In this document: positions 11,001-21,043 of the stretch, in pieces
Layout: each line of letters starts with the position of its first letter
How positions within the stretch are numbered: the stretch's first letter is position 1
Assembly (NCBI GenBank): GCA_009746045.1
Contig: RPFO01000050.1
Coordinates: forward strand, 5,690,277-5,754,276
Length of the DNA stretch: 64,000 nt
Direction of reading: 5' to 3'
From: Mesostigma viride
Lineage: Eukaryota > Streptophyta > Mesostigmatophyceae > Mesostigmatales > Mesostigmataceae
Notes under the pieces: model-generated
What the model was told of the DNA's origin: nothing
Seen by the model: only the letters and a program-made list of their open reading frames with translations
Databases searched by the model: none
Made by a program: the position numbers and the translations under genes

Positions 11001-14000
11001 AGACCAATCTGGTCCTGTAGGTTTGGTGGGCCTCGTTGTGTGCTGTTGTTGCTGAATAGACCAATCTGGTCCTGTAGGTTTGGTGGGCATCGTTATGTGC
11101 TGTTGTTGCTGAATAGACCAATCTGGTCCTGTAGGTTTGGTGGGCCTTGTTATGTGCTGTTGTTGCTGAATAGACCAATCTGGTCCTGTAGGTTTGGTGA
11201 GCCTCGTTGTGTGCTGTTGTTGCTGAATAGACCAATCTGGTCCTGTAGGTTTGGTGGGCCTCGTTATGTGCTGTTGTTGCTGAATAGACCAATCGGGTCC
11301 TGTAGGTTTGGTGGGCCTCGTTGTGTACTTTTGTTGCTGAATAGACCAATCTGGTCCTGTAGGTTTGGTGGGCCTCGTTGTGTACTTTTGTTGCTGAATA
11401 GACCAATCTGGTCCTGTAGGTTTGGTGGGCCTCGTTGTGTGCTGTTGTTGCTGAATAGACCAATCTGGTCCTGTAGGTTTGGTGGGCCTCGTTGTGTGCT
11501 TTTGTTGCTGAATAGACCAATCTGGTCCTGTAGGTTTGGTGGGCCTCGTTGTGTGCTGTTGTTGCTGAATAGACCAATCGGGTCCTGTGGGATTTATGGG
11601 CCTGGTCGTTGTTAGATATCCTGTGGAGTGGACCAGGAGCAGTAGGTTTCCTGGAACTACGGAGATTATGCTACCCGCTTGGAGTCACCTCTGCGGAGCC
11701 TCGTTGTGGGGCACGTTGTTGTTGTGGTGGTTGAATAGGCTAAACAGGATCTGCATGATTGACGGGACCTGTTGTAGTTGTGGAATAGGCCAGGTGCGAC
11801 CTGTCTGTGTCAAGGGTTGTGCCAAGGGTTGTTTCATTTTCTAGTACGCCAGCCCGGATATATTCCGTCACGCTTCAAACGAACATGGTTCAAATGTGCA
11901 CATGTATCCCCCCAACTGCTGCCAGGTGGCCATCCAGGCAACCACCCCAGACCAACCCACCCACCAGCCGTCCATCCACCATGCACCCGCCTTACTTGCA
12001 TCCACAGAACAAGCAGCGCTTCCCATACAAAATATATTATATATCTTTATGTATCAGATATTTAATACTACTATCTGATACATAGTGTATAATCTACTAC
12101 TAGTAATATACTACACAAATTAGCATACACAAAAGTGTAGACGTTGCAGCTGTACTTGATCAGCTACAAGGGTATTTCGCACCCAGCGGTTCTATAGCAC
12201 TCACAGTATCAACGGGAGTATGCTGTGCTGTCAGGAAGCGGTACAACGTTTTCCTAATCCAAGCTTGTTCCTGGGAGCGTGCCCCCTGCTGTAGATCTGT
12301 GATCGATGACCAAGTGGTTGCTGGCTGTGGACATCTCCTACATGTTGCCTATATCAGCACGTGTTCTTATGACTCTGAAAGGCTATCAGCACATCTTCTC
12401 ATGACGCTGAAAGGCTATCAGCACATCTTCTTATGAAGCTGAAAGGCTACGAATGTTTGATGAAGCTGAATGGCTACTATCATACGGCAAAAAGGCTACT
12501 GTTATGAAGCTGAAAGGCTACTGTTATGCAGCTCAAGGCTACTTGTTACGAAGCTGAAGGCTACTATCATTCAGCTGAAAAGCTTGCTCATGGACGCCTG
12601 GCTACGCTGTGTTTCATTGCGGTTGACCTGGCGGGTGCTGGCTGTGGCCATGACTCTCCCGGCTGCACCCTGGCAGGGCCGACACGGTGCTGAAGACGTT
12701 CAAGGCCTGGGGCTACATTTCGGATGGGGGGATTATCTGGCCAAAGACCATTGCGGAGGACTGGGAGGATGGGCAGGCCAAGTTCCAATACTGGTGAGAG
12801 AAGGGGGCTAGAGAGACTGGGGTTGGGACTGGGGTTAGGACTTGGGTGGAGACTGGGGTGGAGGTTTACTGATAGAATTTGGGGGTAGGAACTGGGATGG
12901 GGATGTGAGTAGATTCCAGTTGAGACTGGGATGATCCAGAGACTGGGTTGACGATTGGATAGAGATTTTGGTGATAGAAGTATTGAGATGGGTAGGGATT
13001 GGGGTAGTGAACATTGGGGTAGTACTCAGGGACAGTGTGTTAAATCCGCTCACCCACTCCTATACCCACTCCTATCCTCGCCCTGATGAAACCTGTGGTA
13101 TTCACGAGACAAACCTTCAGACCACGAGACAAGCTTTCAGCGTAGCTATCGCTTCTCCGCATGGTGGCCGCATCGTGTACGATTGCATCGGGTGGCCGCA
13201 TACGGTAGTAGCAGATGTCGCCCGTGTCGGGTATTGCTTCAGCGTACATGGAAGCGTGAGCAGTATGTTGCTAATGTCCAAGCTGATATGCAACCCTTAT
13301 GTATTCTGCTTCTTCTTTGGGTCATACCCATGCGCAACACGATCGCATGGGTACCATTTTCAACTACAGCATAAAGTAAAGAGGCCGACCTTGGCTAGAG
13401 CAGCTACCCTTCCATCTCACTATAAAGAAACTATGTTTAGAGAACCACGAATATAAATGACAATGGGCTGTTTTGTGAAACGAGAGCAAGGTTCAAACAG
13501 CCCATGAAGGTTTATATAGGCCAGAGGACCACGAATGGGTACCGTTCAACAGTAGAGGATGTTCTGTGACAGCGAGGTTGGTAGTTGCAGCTGGTGTTGC
13601 TGTATACTTGTAACGGTAACCTGTGGGTAAGCAATGAGATCCATGCCTTAGATGAGCGTGCACGTTGTGTGCATGCGGAATCATGCGCCCCCAATGCGCG
13701 CCAGGTGTCCCATGGGGATGCATGCAACGGATAGTGAGCAACCCTTCCCCTCCCACATCTGAGTGTGTCCCACATCTGACTGTGGGCCACATCTGAGTGT
13801 GTCCCACATCTGACTGTGGGCCACATCTAACCCGCATGTGTGCATCAAGGACGCGCTTCAGTCCTTTGCGTGCTCCGTGTCTCTCACCATGCCCCTGTGG
13901 TTTCGATTATAAGCCAAATACCAAATGATTAGTTACTTCATCAAGGTTAAGTAAATAATAAAGCTTATCAACCAAGTGGATGCCGTGTGCCCGGCCGGTG

Positions 14001-14325
14001 TGTACACCCACGATCCCCCAACCAATGCACAGGATGCTAGCTGGACCGCATAATCGCGGATGATGACATGGATGCAGTGCCTCATGTATGTATGCACCCC
14101 TGCATGATGTGCACCCCGTACATTCACAGGATGGCGGACCCCGTCATCCTTCCCTCGGCCCAGGCGCTGTACGCGGAGGAGAACTTTGCGCAGCACTTCT
14201 CCTCGCGCACGCTTGAGGCGCTGTTCATGACGTTTGGCATCGTCGCGCACGAGTCGGACGACTTCGACCCGCGCGAGTTTTCGAAGGACCGCATCGTGGA
14301 GCAGTGGACGCTAACCATCTTGTAG
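8042..14325 (+). CDS. five-exon gene, 315-residue single-pass membrane protein of unknown family
   Basis: Exons are 8042-8392 (ATG start, donor gtaagc), 8543-8683 (acceptor cattag, donor gtaatt), 10143-10285 (acceptor gccag, donor gtaggt), 12677-12793 (acceptor ggcag, donor gtgaga) and 14130-14325 (acceptor tcacag, stop TAG). Phases are 0, 0, 2, 2 and the lengths sum to 948 bp, or 315 residues plus stop. Junction codons are sensible: IQDL then ADTVLKTF, and FQYW then MADPVIL. The product has a basic, Ser-rich N-terminus and one membrane segment (VLYIALLGTLVAAFGLYYW, residues about 32-51). A soluble, helix-rich remainder follows, with RITQRMGRRLLEMVLALAQR and TFKAWGYISDGGIIWPKTI. This suggests a signal-anchor protein with most of its mass on one side. 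I do not recognise the family. Intron 3 (10286-12676) is packed with minisatellites built around its own donor. Confidence 0.75.
9032..9120. repeat. 15-bp tandem repeat
   Basis: About six copies of a unit like GAGCAGCTATGTAGA lie inside the second intron of the membrane-protein gene. The later copies are more diverged. Confidence 0.8.
10286..10785. repeat. composite minisatellite A (21-bp subunits)
   Basis: The array begins exactly at the donor of intron 3. Subunits like CTGTACATGTGGTGGGGCATG (21 bp) occur singly, in pairs or in triplets. They alternate with a spacer containing TTGTTGCTGTTATGGTTGATTAAACCAAGCAGG. The 21-bp unit keeps a frame open (C-T-C-G-G-A), but no other coding evidence exists. 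Confidence 0.85.
10786..11600. repeat. 57-bp minisatellite, about 14 copies
   Basis: The unit runs from CTGTAGGTTTGGTGGGCC to GAATAGACCAATCTGGTC and is 57 bp long. It starts with the same CTGTAGGTTTGGTGGGCC found at the exon 3 / intron 3 border (10284-10301), so the donor site is part of the amplified unit. Because 57 is divisible by 3, both strands stay open for about 285 codons, giving 19-residue repeats (CRFGGPRCVLLLLNRPIWS on plus, TRLVYSATTAHNEAHQTYR on minus). Copies differ by scattered substitutions. Confidence 0.9.
12379..12585. repeat. degenerate repeat with CTGAAAGGCTA core
   Basis: Irregular tandem copies of CTGAAAGGCTATCAGCACATCTTC at first, then shorter GAAGCTGAAAGGCTACTGTTAT units. 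It lies within intron 3 of the membrane-protein gene, about 90 bp upstream of exon 4. Confidence 0.7.
13752..13828. repeat. short tandem repeat in intron 4
   Basis: Two copies of a ~34-bp unit, each made of CCCACATCTGAGTGTGTCC and CCACATCTGACTGTGGG, inside intron 4 of the membrane-protein gene. Confidence 0.75.
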
Positions 14326-15384
14326 AGAGGGGTAGGATGTGGGAGGGGTGTCGTACTCAGCGGTAAAGATTTCTCTCGCAGTTAGGGTTGAATAGTTTTG
14401 GGATATATGTGCCTTCGGATCAGGATGTCACGTCCGTGATCATTTACGTCCGTGTGATGAAGAAGTTACGCGGTTGCCGTAATCGGAATCTTTACCGACA
14501 TTTGGTTGGTTCCGATTCAGTAGGCCGCAGGCTTTGTTCCTTTGGGCCGGTGTGGAGCGCCACGCCGGAAAGGCCTGAATTTCTAGAGTGACAGTCTTAG
14601 GTGACCTGGCTTAGGTTCAGGCACAAGACTTTGGGGCGCAAAGCCTTGGTGGCTTGCGCAATATTCCGGTGCGTGACATTTTGCAGTTAGGAATCTTTTG
14701 TATTGTCCAGACGGAATGATGTTCAGTCCATCTGACAAAGCTAGATACGCAGATCGTACTGTGTGGTGTGTTGGCTCGCACGTGGCTGTCTAACAGACTT
14801 GCTCAGCATTTTGCTGGCAGTCTAACTGCACGTCAGGTGGCTTGCTGGCAAATGCGACAGCACATGGATGCCAGGATTTTCGGAGGTATTTAGGAGCAGG
14901 GCAGCGGCCATGGTGGTCGTTGTTCGCTCGTTTCTCTCCCTCACAACTAGTTTGTTGTCTTCATGGGGTTAAACTTCTCGAACAGCCCGGAGCAGCCCCC
15001 GTGAGTGGTTGCATGTCATTGCCATGACGATGGTTGATAGGATTGACAATGGTTTGATCCGGTTGGGCATTGTGGACGAGAAACGTTCTGCTGACCCGGG
15101 AACAGCCCCGGGAAAGGGCTGGTGAATGCCAGAGGTCCTAAAGAATCGGAAACAAGCTCGAGCTATGCTGAACTTTTCCCGTTTTTCCGCGTATGAGTCA
15201 ACGGCATTTACTTTACTATGTGTTCTTCAACTATAACAGCCGGAACATACGTACGACACGATTGTGATTGGCCATCGATCAAGGATATGGCCATGTTAAT
15301 TTCCAAATTTCTGGACTGCGCTGGTTTTCCCCTGGACCATTAATTAATTAATTAATTAATTAATTAATTAATTAATGGTAAATT
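14326..15384. other. intergenic, no gene seen
   Basis: Short frames only. The stretch near 14362-14432 (GGTAAAGATTT..TCGCAGTT..GGATCAGGA) resembles 9730-9800, so part of it may be a diverged dispersed repeat. An (ATTA)n run lies at about 15340-15376 next to the following MITE. Confidence 0.5.
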
Positions 15385-15925
15385 ATAGACACGTGACTGC
15401 GTCACGTGAGCATAAGTCCTCAGTGGGAGGGGAACATGGGATGGAATGGATGGTGTAAGCTATCTAGGTCCTAGTTACAGGGGTGTGGGTACCGCGGCCC
15501 GAATCGCTATGAATGCCATACGCGGTCACACGCGGAGCCCCCACAGACTTGGGGGTGGTCTCCTTCATCACTACTTGCACCATCTATCCTTGCGTACCAT
15601 CTGCCTCCATATTAAGGACAAAACAGGAGGCTGCCCGGGCGTGAGCCCGTCGCGTCTAGTGTAGCACATGTCCATGCCGAGTCTATCACGAAAACTCCAC
15701 GGGTGGCGGCCCTGCCGCGCGCGACCTGGGGCATGCCAGGTGAGGACATATCGCCCAGGCTGGGCGGGTTTGGTGCCAGCTAGTCTATCTGATGTGTCTT
15801 AGTACCTGATGTGTGCGGGCCAGGTGCCCGGCTAGGCCCCGGCGCCTATGCCTAATAATGTGGGAAACATAGGGCAAATCACACAGGACAGGACTTATGC
15901 TCACGTGACGCAGTCACGTGTCTAT
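15385..15925. mobile_element. 541-bp MITE-like element with perfect 36-bp terminal inverted repeats
   Basis: Bases 15385-15420 are the exact reverse complement of 15890-15925. Each end contains an inner palindrome, CACGTGACTGCGTCACGTG. Both outer flanks are ATTAATTAA-type sequence, consistent with insertion into, or duplication of, a TTAA-rich target. The interior has no long ORF, which fits a non-autonomous DNA transposon. Confidence 0.8.
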
Positions 15926-15932
15926 TAATTAA

Positions 15933-16590
15933 TTAATAGGGCAAATCAGCGTACAAATCCTCATTACTAATGTGCAAACCAAAGGGGATGTTAAGGGCCT
16001 TGCGCAGCATCTTGGTGACGTTGCCGTCGAGTCGTTGCTCCAGCTCCTGCGTCAGTATGCAGGTCTCGGCGCCGTAGGTCAGGATCGTCAGAATGACGAC
16101 CTTGAAGAGGTCACGCTTGACGATCCGCGGTAGGGCGGGGTTGCTCCACCAGCGGCGGTGGTCATGGAGGTGCGCCCACGCCATGCCGATCGATCCGTGT
16201 CGTCAGGTCGTCCTCGCAGTCGGGAAGCCAACTGCCGAGCAGCTTGAAGCAGCCTGAAGTAGGGTAGGGGACCTCGGTGTCGTCTAAGAGGCCGAGTGTG
16301 GGTGGGGGCCCTGCCATGCCGAGGGCCAGGGCCTCCGTTTTGGGGCTGATTTCTAGACCAACTGCCCGAGCCTCGAGCGCCAGGCAGTCCAGCCAAAGTA
16401 GGGCAGACTCCGGCTTCTCGATGAGCGTGATGTCGTCGATCGGCATAAATGAGGTCAGCTAGTAAATTCTGCTTGTTAGTCGGCCCCCCTTCTCCAAGCT
16501 CGTTCGTGATCGCTAGGCCGGCACGGCCTGCAATGCTAGCAAAGCGAGCACGTGCCGCGCTGGCGCATAATAACATAATCCACTACAATA
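15933..16590 (-). pseudogene. non-LTR reverse transcriptase fragment
   Basis: On the minus strand the fragment reads LADLIYAD, then after a frame change DDITLIEKPESALLWLDCL, FKLLGSWLPDCEDDLTTRI, and after another change LFKVVILTILTYGAETCIL and VTKMLRKALNI. These are the YADD catalytic box, the following helix, the Y/F-K-x-LGS box and the thumb of LINE-type reverse transcriptases. Extra bases inside the YADD codons shift the frame at the catalytic site itself, so it cannot be active as assembled. N-terminal RT motifs and any nuclease are missing. Confidence 0.75.
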
Positions 16591-16715
16591 ATAAACAGGT
16601 GCGGCGACAGGACGCAACCCTGCCAGACGCCATTATTAATTAATTCATTAATTAATCATTAAACACATATCTGGTAAAAATTAAACACATATCTGGTTGT
16701 CTCCTTGACATATCA

Positions 16716-17106
16716 AGGAGACAACCAGCGCAGGCCAGAAATCGGGAGAATCCGGACCATGGCCGGTAGCTCGAGCCTGCCGCTATCTTGTCCGCGTGTT
16801 CGAGTCGTTCTGGATGATGAATATGAATGGTGATGGAAATGTGTAGCCTTGTGCATTGAAATTATGCATGGCTGGCTTACGTGTAGAGCGACTAGATGAC
16901 CTAGACGGTGGGGCCGGAAACAGCTTGCTTGATCAGGGCGTGTGTTTGGAGCCTAACTGGCCGGGAGTGTCTAGTGGTGAGCACCATTGCTGCGATCGCT
17001 CTCCCATTGGTACCATTTACGAGGAAATACCCGCAAATGGGAAACAACTGAAAAGGTCTACATAGCTAGTCAGTCATTACGTTAGCCATGCCATGATTCC
17101 AAACGT
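16716..17106 (+). mobile_element. dispersed repeat, copy B, flanked by a ~13-bp direct repeat
   Basis: This is the inverted counterpart of 6362-6757. TCCTTGACATATC occurs directly before it (about 16704-16716) and directly after it (about 17107-17119), which looks like a target-site duplication. The copy stops just after a motif encoding MIPNV on the plus strand. It therefore contains the 5' region only and lacks ORF1. Confidence 0.6.
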
Positions 17107-17173
17107 CCTCCTTGACATATCTCCGTTGGGAGCATATGTAACACATATCCCTGAGAGGGGGCAAATGTATTTT

Positions 17174-17805
17174 AGTGGGTGGCTGGGTGGGTGGGTGGGC
17201 GGGCGGGCGGGCGGGCGGGCGGCGGGCGGGCGGGCGGGCGGGCGGGTGCCAGGTGGGTGGGTGGGTGGGTGGGTGGGTGGGTGGGTGGGTGGGTGGGTGG
17301 GTGGGTGGGTGGGTGGGTGGGTGGGTGGGTGGGTGGGTGGGTGGGTGGGTGGGTGGGTGGGTGGGTGGGTGGGTGGTGGGTGGGTGGGTGGGTGGGTGGG
17401 TGAATGGGTAGGTGGGTGGTGGGGGTGGGTGGGTGGGTGGGTGGGTGGGTGGGTGGGTGGGTGGGTGGGTGGGTGGGTGGGTGGGTGGGTGGGGGTGGGT
17501 GGGTGGGTGGGTGGGTGGGTGGGTGGGTGGGTGGGTGGGTGGGTGGGTGGTGGGTGGGTGGTGGGTGGGTGGGTGGGTGGGTGGGTGGGTGGGTGGGTGG
17601 GTGGGTGGGTGGGTGGGTGGGTGGGTGGTGGGTGGGTGGGTGGGTGGGTGGGTGGGTGGGTGGGTGGGTGGGTGGGTGGGTGGGTGGGTGGGTGGGTGGG
17701 TGGGTGGGTGGGTGGGTGGGTGGGTGGGTGGGTGGGTGGGTGGGTGGGTGGGTGGGTGGGTGGGTGGGTGGGTGGGTGGGTGGGTGGGTGGGTGGATGGA
17801 TGGAT
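17174..17805 (+). repeat. (GGGT)n tetranucleotide tract, ~630 bp
   Basis: A nearly pure GGTG/GGGT repeat begins with a GGGC variant block (about 17195-17250) and has a few GGTGGTGGG phase slips. Long frames on both strands (V-G-G-W and T-H-P-P) are artefacts of the repeat. The G-rich strand should be able to form G-quadruplexes. Confidence 0.97.
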
Positions 17806-17892
17806 GGATAGATGGACAAACAATCATATCGATCTAATGCCTACACTAACAAGCCGAGGGGCATGCCACGTAGCAGGGCGCCGTGTCAAGCC

Positions 17893-18355
17893 CTAGCGGT
17901 CGCGTCGGGCGTTCTTCCCATGACTGGTGACGCACGTCTTCCCCACAGGGGGGCGGTCATTGTCCTCTACAACCTGGGCCCAGATGGCCTTGTTAACTGC
18001 ATCTTTCGCCAGGTCACGAAGAGGCATGAGCCCACCAATGTCCTCTACTTGCTGCTCCTTGAAGGTGCAGGCTGCCGGCCAGCGTCTCCGATCGTTGGGC
18101 CCGTCACACATAAGGAGGCGAAACACACGCCCTGATCAAGCATGCTGTTTCCGGCCCCACCGTCTAGGTCATCTAGTCGCTCTACACGTAAGCCAGCCAT
18201 AATTTCAATGCACAAGGATACACATTTCCATCACCATTCATCTTCATCATCCTGAACGACTCGAACACGCGGACAAGATAACGGCAGGCTCGAGCTACCA
18301 TGGTCGATCCGGATTCTCCCGATTTCTGGCAGGCCTGCGCTGGTTGTCTCCTTGA
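17893..18355 (-). pseudogene. dispersed repeat, copy C, with ORF1-like start
   Basis: Bases 18120-18355 match the 5' region of the dispersed repeat (copy A orientation). On the minus strand it runs into a 77-codon frame with LLMCDGPNDRRRWPAACTFKE and then DIGGLMPLRDLAKDAVNKAIW. The layout, 5' region then a Cys-containing ORF, is that of copy A, but the sequence after GATCAGGGCGTGTG differs from copy A. The copy ends at the (GGGT)n tract. Confidence 0.4.
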
Positions 18356-18359
18356 TAAG

Positions 18360-18902
18360 GAGGTGCCTACCTAGCTGTGCGGGCCGCAGCCCTGCGGTTG
18401 GCCGGGCCCCACGACATGTCTAGCTGGTTGGTGCGAGCCAAGTGCCCGACCAGCTCTAATCTACGCTGTTTGATAGTGCTAGTGATAAATGGCATGCCGG
18501 AATAAAAAATCTTCTCGACGAATGTGTATTGCATGTCTTACACTGGAAACGGATCTCAACATGTTTGTGACAGCGCCGTTCAGCTTCTTCTCAAGGGCGT
18601 CAGTGAGGGTCCACGTCTCAGCACCGTAAGTGAGCACCGGGAGAACCAGGACGCCGAATCATACTACCTGGCCACACATCGGCATTGCCTCAACGTGTTA
18701 AGGTAGAAAGAATAGCTCCTTGCAGACTTCTCCGCTTGAATTAATCGATCCATCTGCGTACGACATGCTTAAGTACTAACAGGCGCTGATGAGCTGGTCT
18801 AGTCTAAGACCACCGTACGCTGCAGATAGCTAGCCAGCTCGCTGGCGCATGCCTGGCACTTGCATGCATCTATTACTATGGGCTACATGGCCCTATACGC
18901 TA
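18360..18902. other. intergenic, no gene seen
   Basis: Only short frames. No homology to the other repeats in the window was noticed. Confidence 0.45.
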
Positions 18903-19086
18903 CGCTATTCTTGTACCGAACAAAAATTCTGCACGGACCATGACCTGGGCTGAATCGCCTCCAAAATTGCATCTCCACGCTGCATGTATGTTCGCTATTC
19001 TTGTACCGAGCAAAAATTCTGCACGGACCATGACCTAGCTGGGCTGAATCGCCTCCAAAATTGCATCTCCACGCTGCATGTATGTT
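18903..19086. repeat. tandem duplication, two ~90-bp copies
   Basis: GCTATTCTTGTACCGAACAA... to ...CTCCACGCTGCATGTATGTT occurs twice in direct succession. The second copy has a 4-bp insertion (AGCT) and a few substitutions. Confidence 0.85.
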
Positions 19087-19981
19087 CAGCTCGCACTCCC
19101 CAGACCCTGCAGGGCAGGCCGCCCATACACACTGAGGCCCCCGATTAGACACTCAGGTGCCGATTCTTTTCACGCTGCCACAGGTCTCCTGGGCGTGCTT
19201 TAGATATCTCCCCACTTGCGTGCGACGGACGGCCAGCTAGGTGCCTAGCTGGTGCAAGACCTGGCATGCATGCACCCGTGGCGCGGTGGCGTCAGCGCAA
19301 GACGCAGCAAGCCGATGGAAAGTCATCCATGCACCCACATGAGCCCATGGAGCCCTCCCATGATCGGCAGCCCCACGGCCACCACATTCCAAATATTCAG
19401 CATGCATGGAGCACGTCCTACATATCACAAACGTCCAGCGTGCCACGCCTATCCTTATTTGTTGTCTCTCTTGGTGTCCTCTCCTGCCGTGCAGTACAAA
19501 AATCACCCCAGCGGAAAGGCATGATCATGCCTCACCATCACTGCATGATCCCCACCCAGCTCGCAGCAGCGACGGCGGCACGTGGAAGGGAGAATGTTGC
19601 GCCAAGCCGTCTGGGATGTGCAAAATAGCCTATGAAGGCTCTCAGCAGTATTATTACAAGCCTCGTGTGCGCTGGCCGGATCCCAGTCGACAGGCTAGAG
19701 TCTCACAGGTGGGCCAAATGAATGGTTACACTATCGTACAAGCAGGCCAGATACGGTGGGCATGACCACAGACAGCCCACCGCCCACCGGTGTATAGGGT
19801 ATGCACTGTAAATACCAGTACATGGCGCAACTTGACAGCCAGTCGATGGCCCTCTGTACCGCCTCCCACTTGGCCAATCCTCATCAAAAATGCCATACCT
19901 CATTTTTTCCTTCCGGCTCATATATTAGAGCATGCCTCATGGATCGATGCAGCTGGCGTCGAGAAAGAGCAGTGGCCAGAA
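19087..19981. other. intergenic, downstream of the NRPS-like gene
   Basis: Short frames only. It must hold the 3' UTR and polyadenylation site of the minus-strand gene ending at 19982. I did not identify a clear signal. Confidence 0.4.
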
Positions 19982-20480
19982 TTAGCTGCCAGCAACCGGC
20001 GGCCAGCAGCACAGCAGGGTTATGGCCAGCGTGACGGAGGCCAACAGCCACTGGCGGCGGCGCGCTCGCTCCTGGTGGCCCGGGCCCGACCCGATGACCA
20101 CGTACGCCGCGAGATAGTTGAAGGAGAGCGCCCACACGCCCCACGTCAGGTGGGTCAACGCCGCAAGGAGACCACAGCCGGGGTGACGTAGCGAGGGTCC
20201 TGTCATGGCGCTGGAAGGTGCGGAGTCAGGAAGATAGCCCTGAACACAGTCGACTTGCGCTGCCAACGGCCGGCACATGCCGAACTCCAGCACCAGCGCC
20301 AGCAGGGCCAAGAGGACCAGGTGTGTGGCCCTGGGTCCCTGCGCACTGCGCGCCACGAGGCCCAGGCGCCAGCTGGCCACGAGCCCAAACATGGCGGCGG
20401 GTAGCAGCCAGGGCAGGGCCGTCGCGAGGGCTGCGCTGGCGAGGGGAGGCCCTTGACCCACGGTTTCGGTGCCTTGGACC
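19982..20480 (-). CDS. NRPS-like gene, terminal exon: hydrophobic membrane domain
   Basis: The acceptor CTTTTCCAG precedes the exon and a TAA stop ends it. The donor of the preceding exon (CGCCG|GTAAGT at 21044/21043) joins in frame to give SHRA then AVQGTETVGQG. The exon is strongly hydrophobic, with segments such as ALATALPWLLPAAMFGLVA, THLVLLALLALVLEF, LTHLTWGVWALSFNYLAAYV and WLLASVTLAITLLCCW, so about four membrane helices. The preceding exon end (NAPLVWACGLGATLVYSH) may add another. Membrane segments after a carrier domain are unusual for an NRPS. Bacterial epsilon-poly-lysine synthetase is a known adenylation-carrier-membrane enzyme, but I see no specific similarity to it. A separate membrane-protein gene is the main alternative. 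Confidence 0.5.
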
Positions 20481-21043
20481 GCTGGAAAAGGGACCAATCA
20501 ACAGCAAGGGAGGTGGCTTTCAGGATTGAGTTTATCCACGCACCAAGCATGAGCAAGCAATACATGAGGTAGATTTATGGCCGCAGTCAAACTAGGCGTC
20601 ACACATGTCAAGAGAAAGGGCCTTGACCCACGTTACAGGCGAAACATTCACAGGCATAGAGGCATGGGACCTCCCATGTGCAAGAAATTCAAGCCAGCAT
20701 CCAGCAAGGATTTAGAACGCGCCACCGCTCGCCGGGGTTGTGTGGGCGTGTTGACTGACAGGTACCTCATGAATGCGCGTCTTGCCACCAATGTACAGAC
20801 AATAGTGATGATGACGCAGAGAGATTATATGGCCATGACAATGACGACCACCGAAGAAGCGAGAAAGCGGCAGCAGCATGCCATCATCATTTCTTCGTCA
20901 ACAGCGGCAACGCTGCATCCTCACTAAACAGAAAATTTTACTTTGCAAACCACGCCTTATTTCTTCTATTCTCTCCGATTCTCTATTCACGCGCCATGAG
21001 CATGGCGTCTCAGGCCATGCGGCATGTCAGGCATTTTACTTAC
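20481..21043 (-). other. last intron of the NRPS-like gene
   Basis: Bounded by GTAAGT and CTTTTCCAG on the minus strand. It contains a 116-codon plus-strand frame (20577-20927) with no recognisable domain, which I treat as chance. Confidence 0.55.

Noticed and set aside
10720-11615. A 285-residue repeat protein
   Set aside because: It is open on both strands because the period is 57 bp, and it lies inside an intron whose donor begins the array. Kept only as a low-interest observation.
17066-17896. Long ORFs of Thr-His-Pro-Pro or Val-Gly-Gly-Trp repeats on both strands
   Set aside because: They follow directly from a tetranucleotide repeat that is open in several frames; no start context, splice structure or domain supports them. 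The tract is also not a standard telomere repeat.
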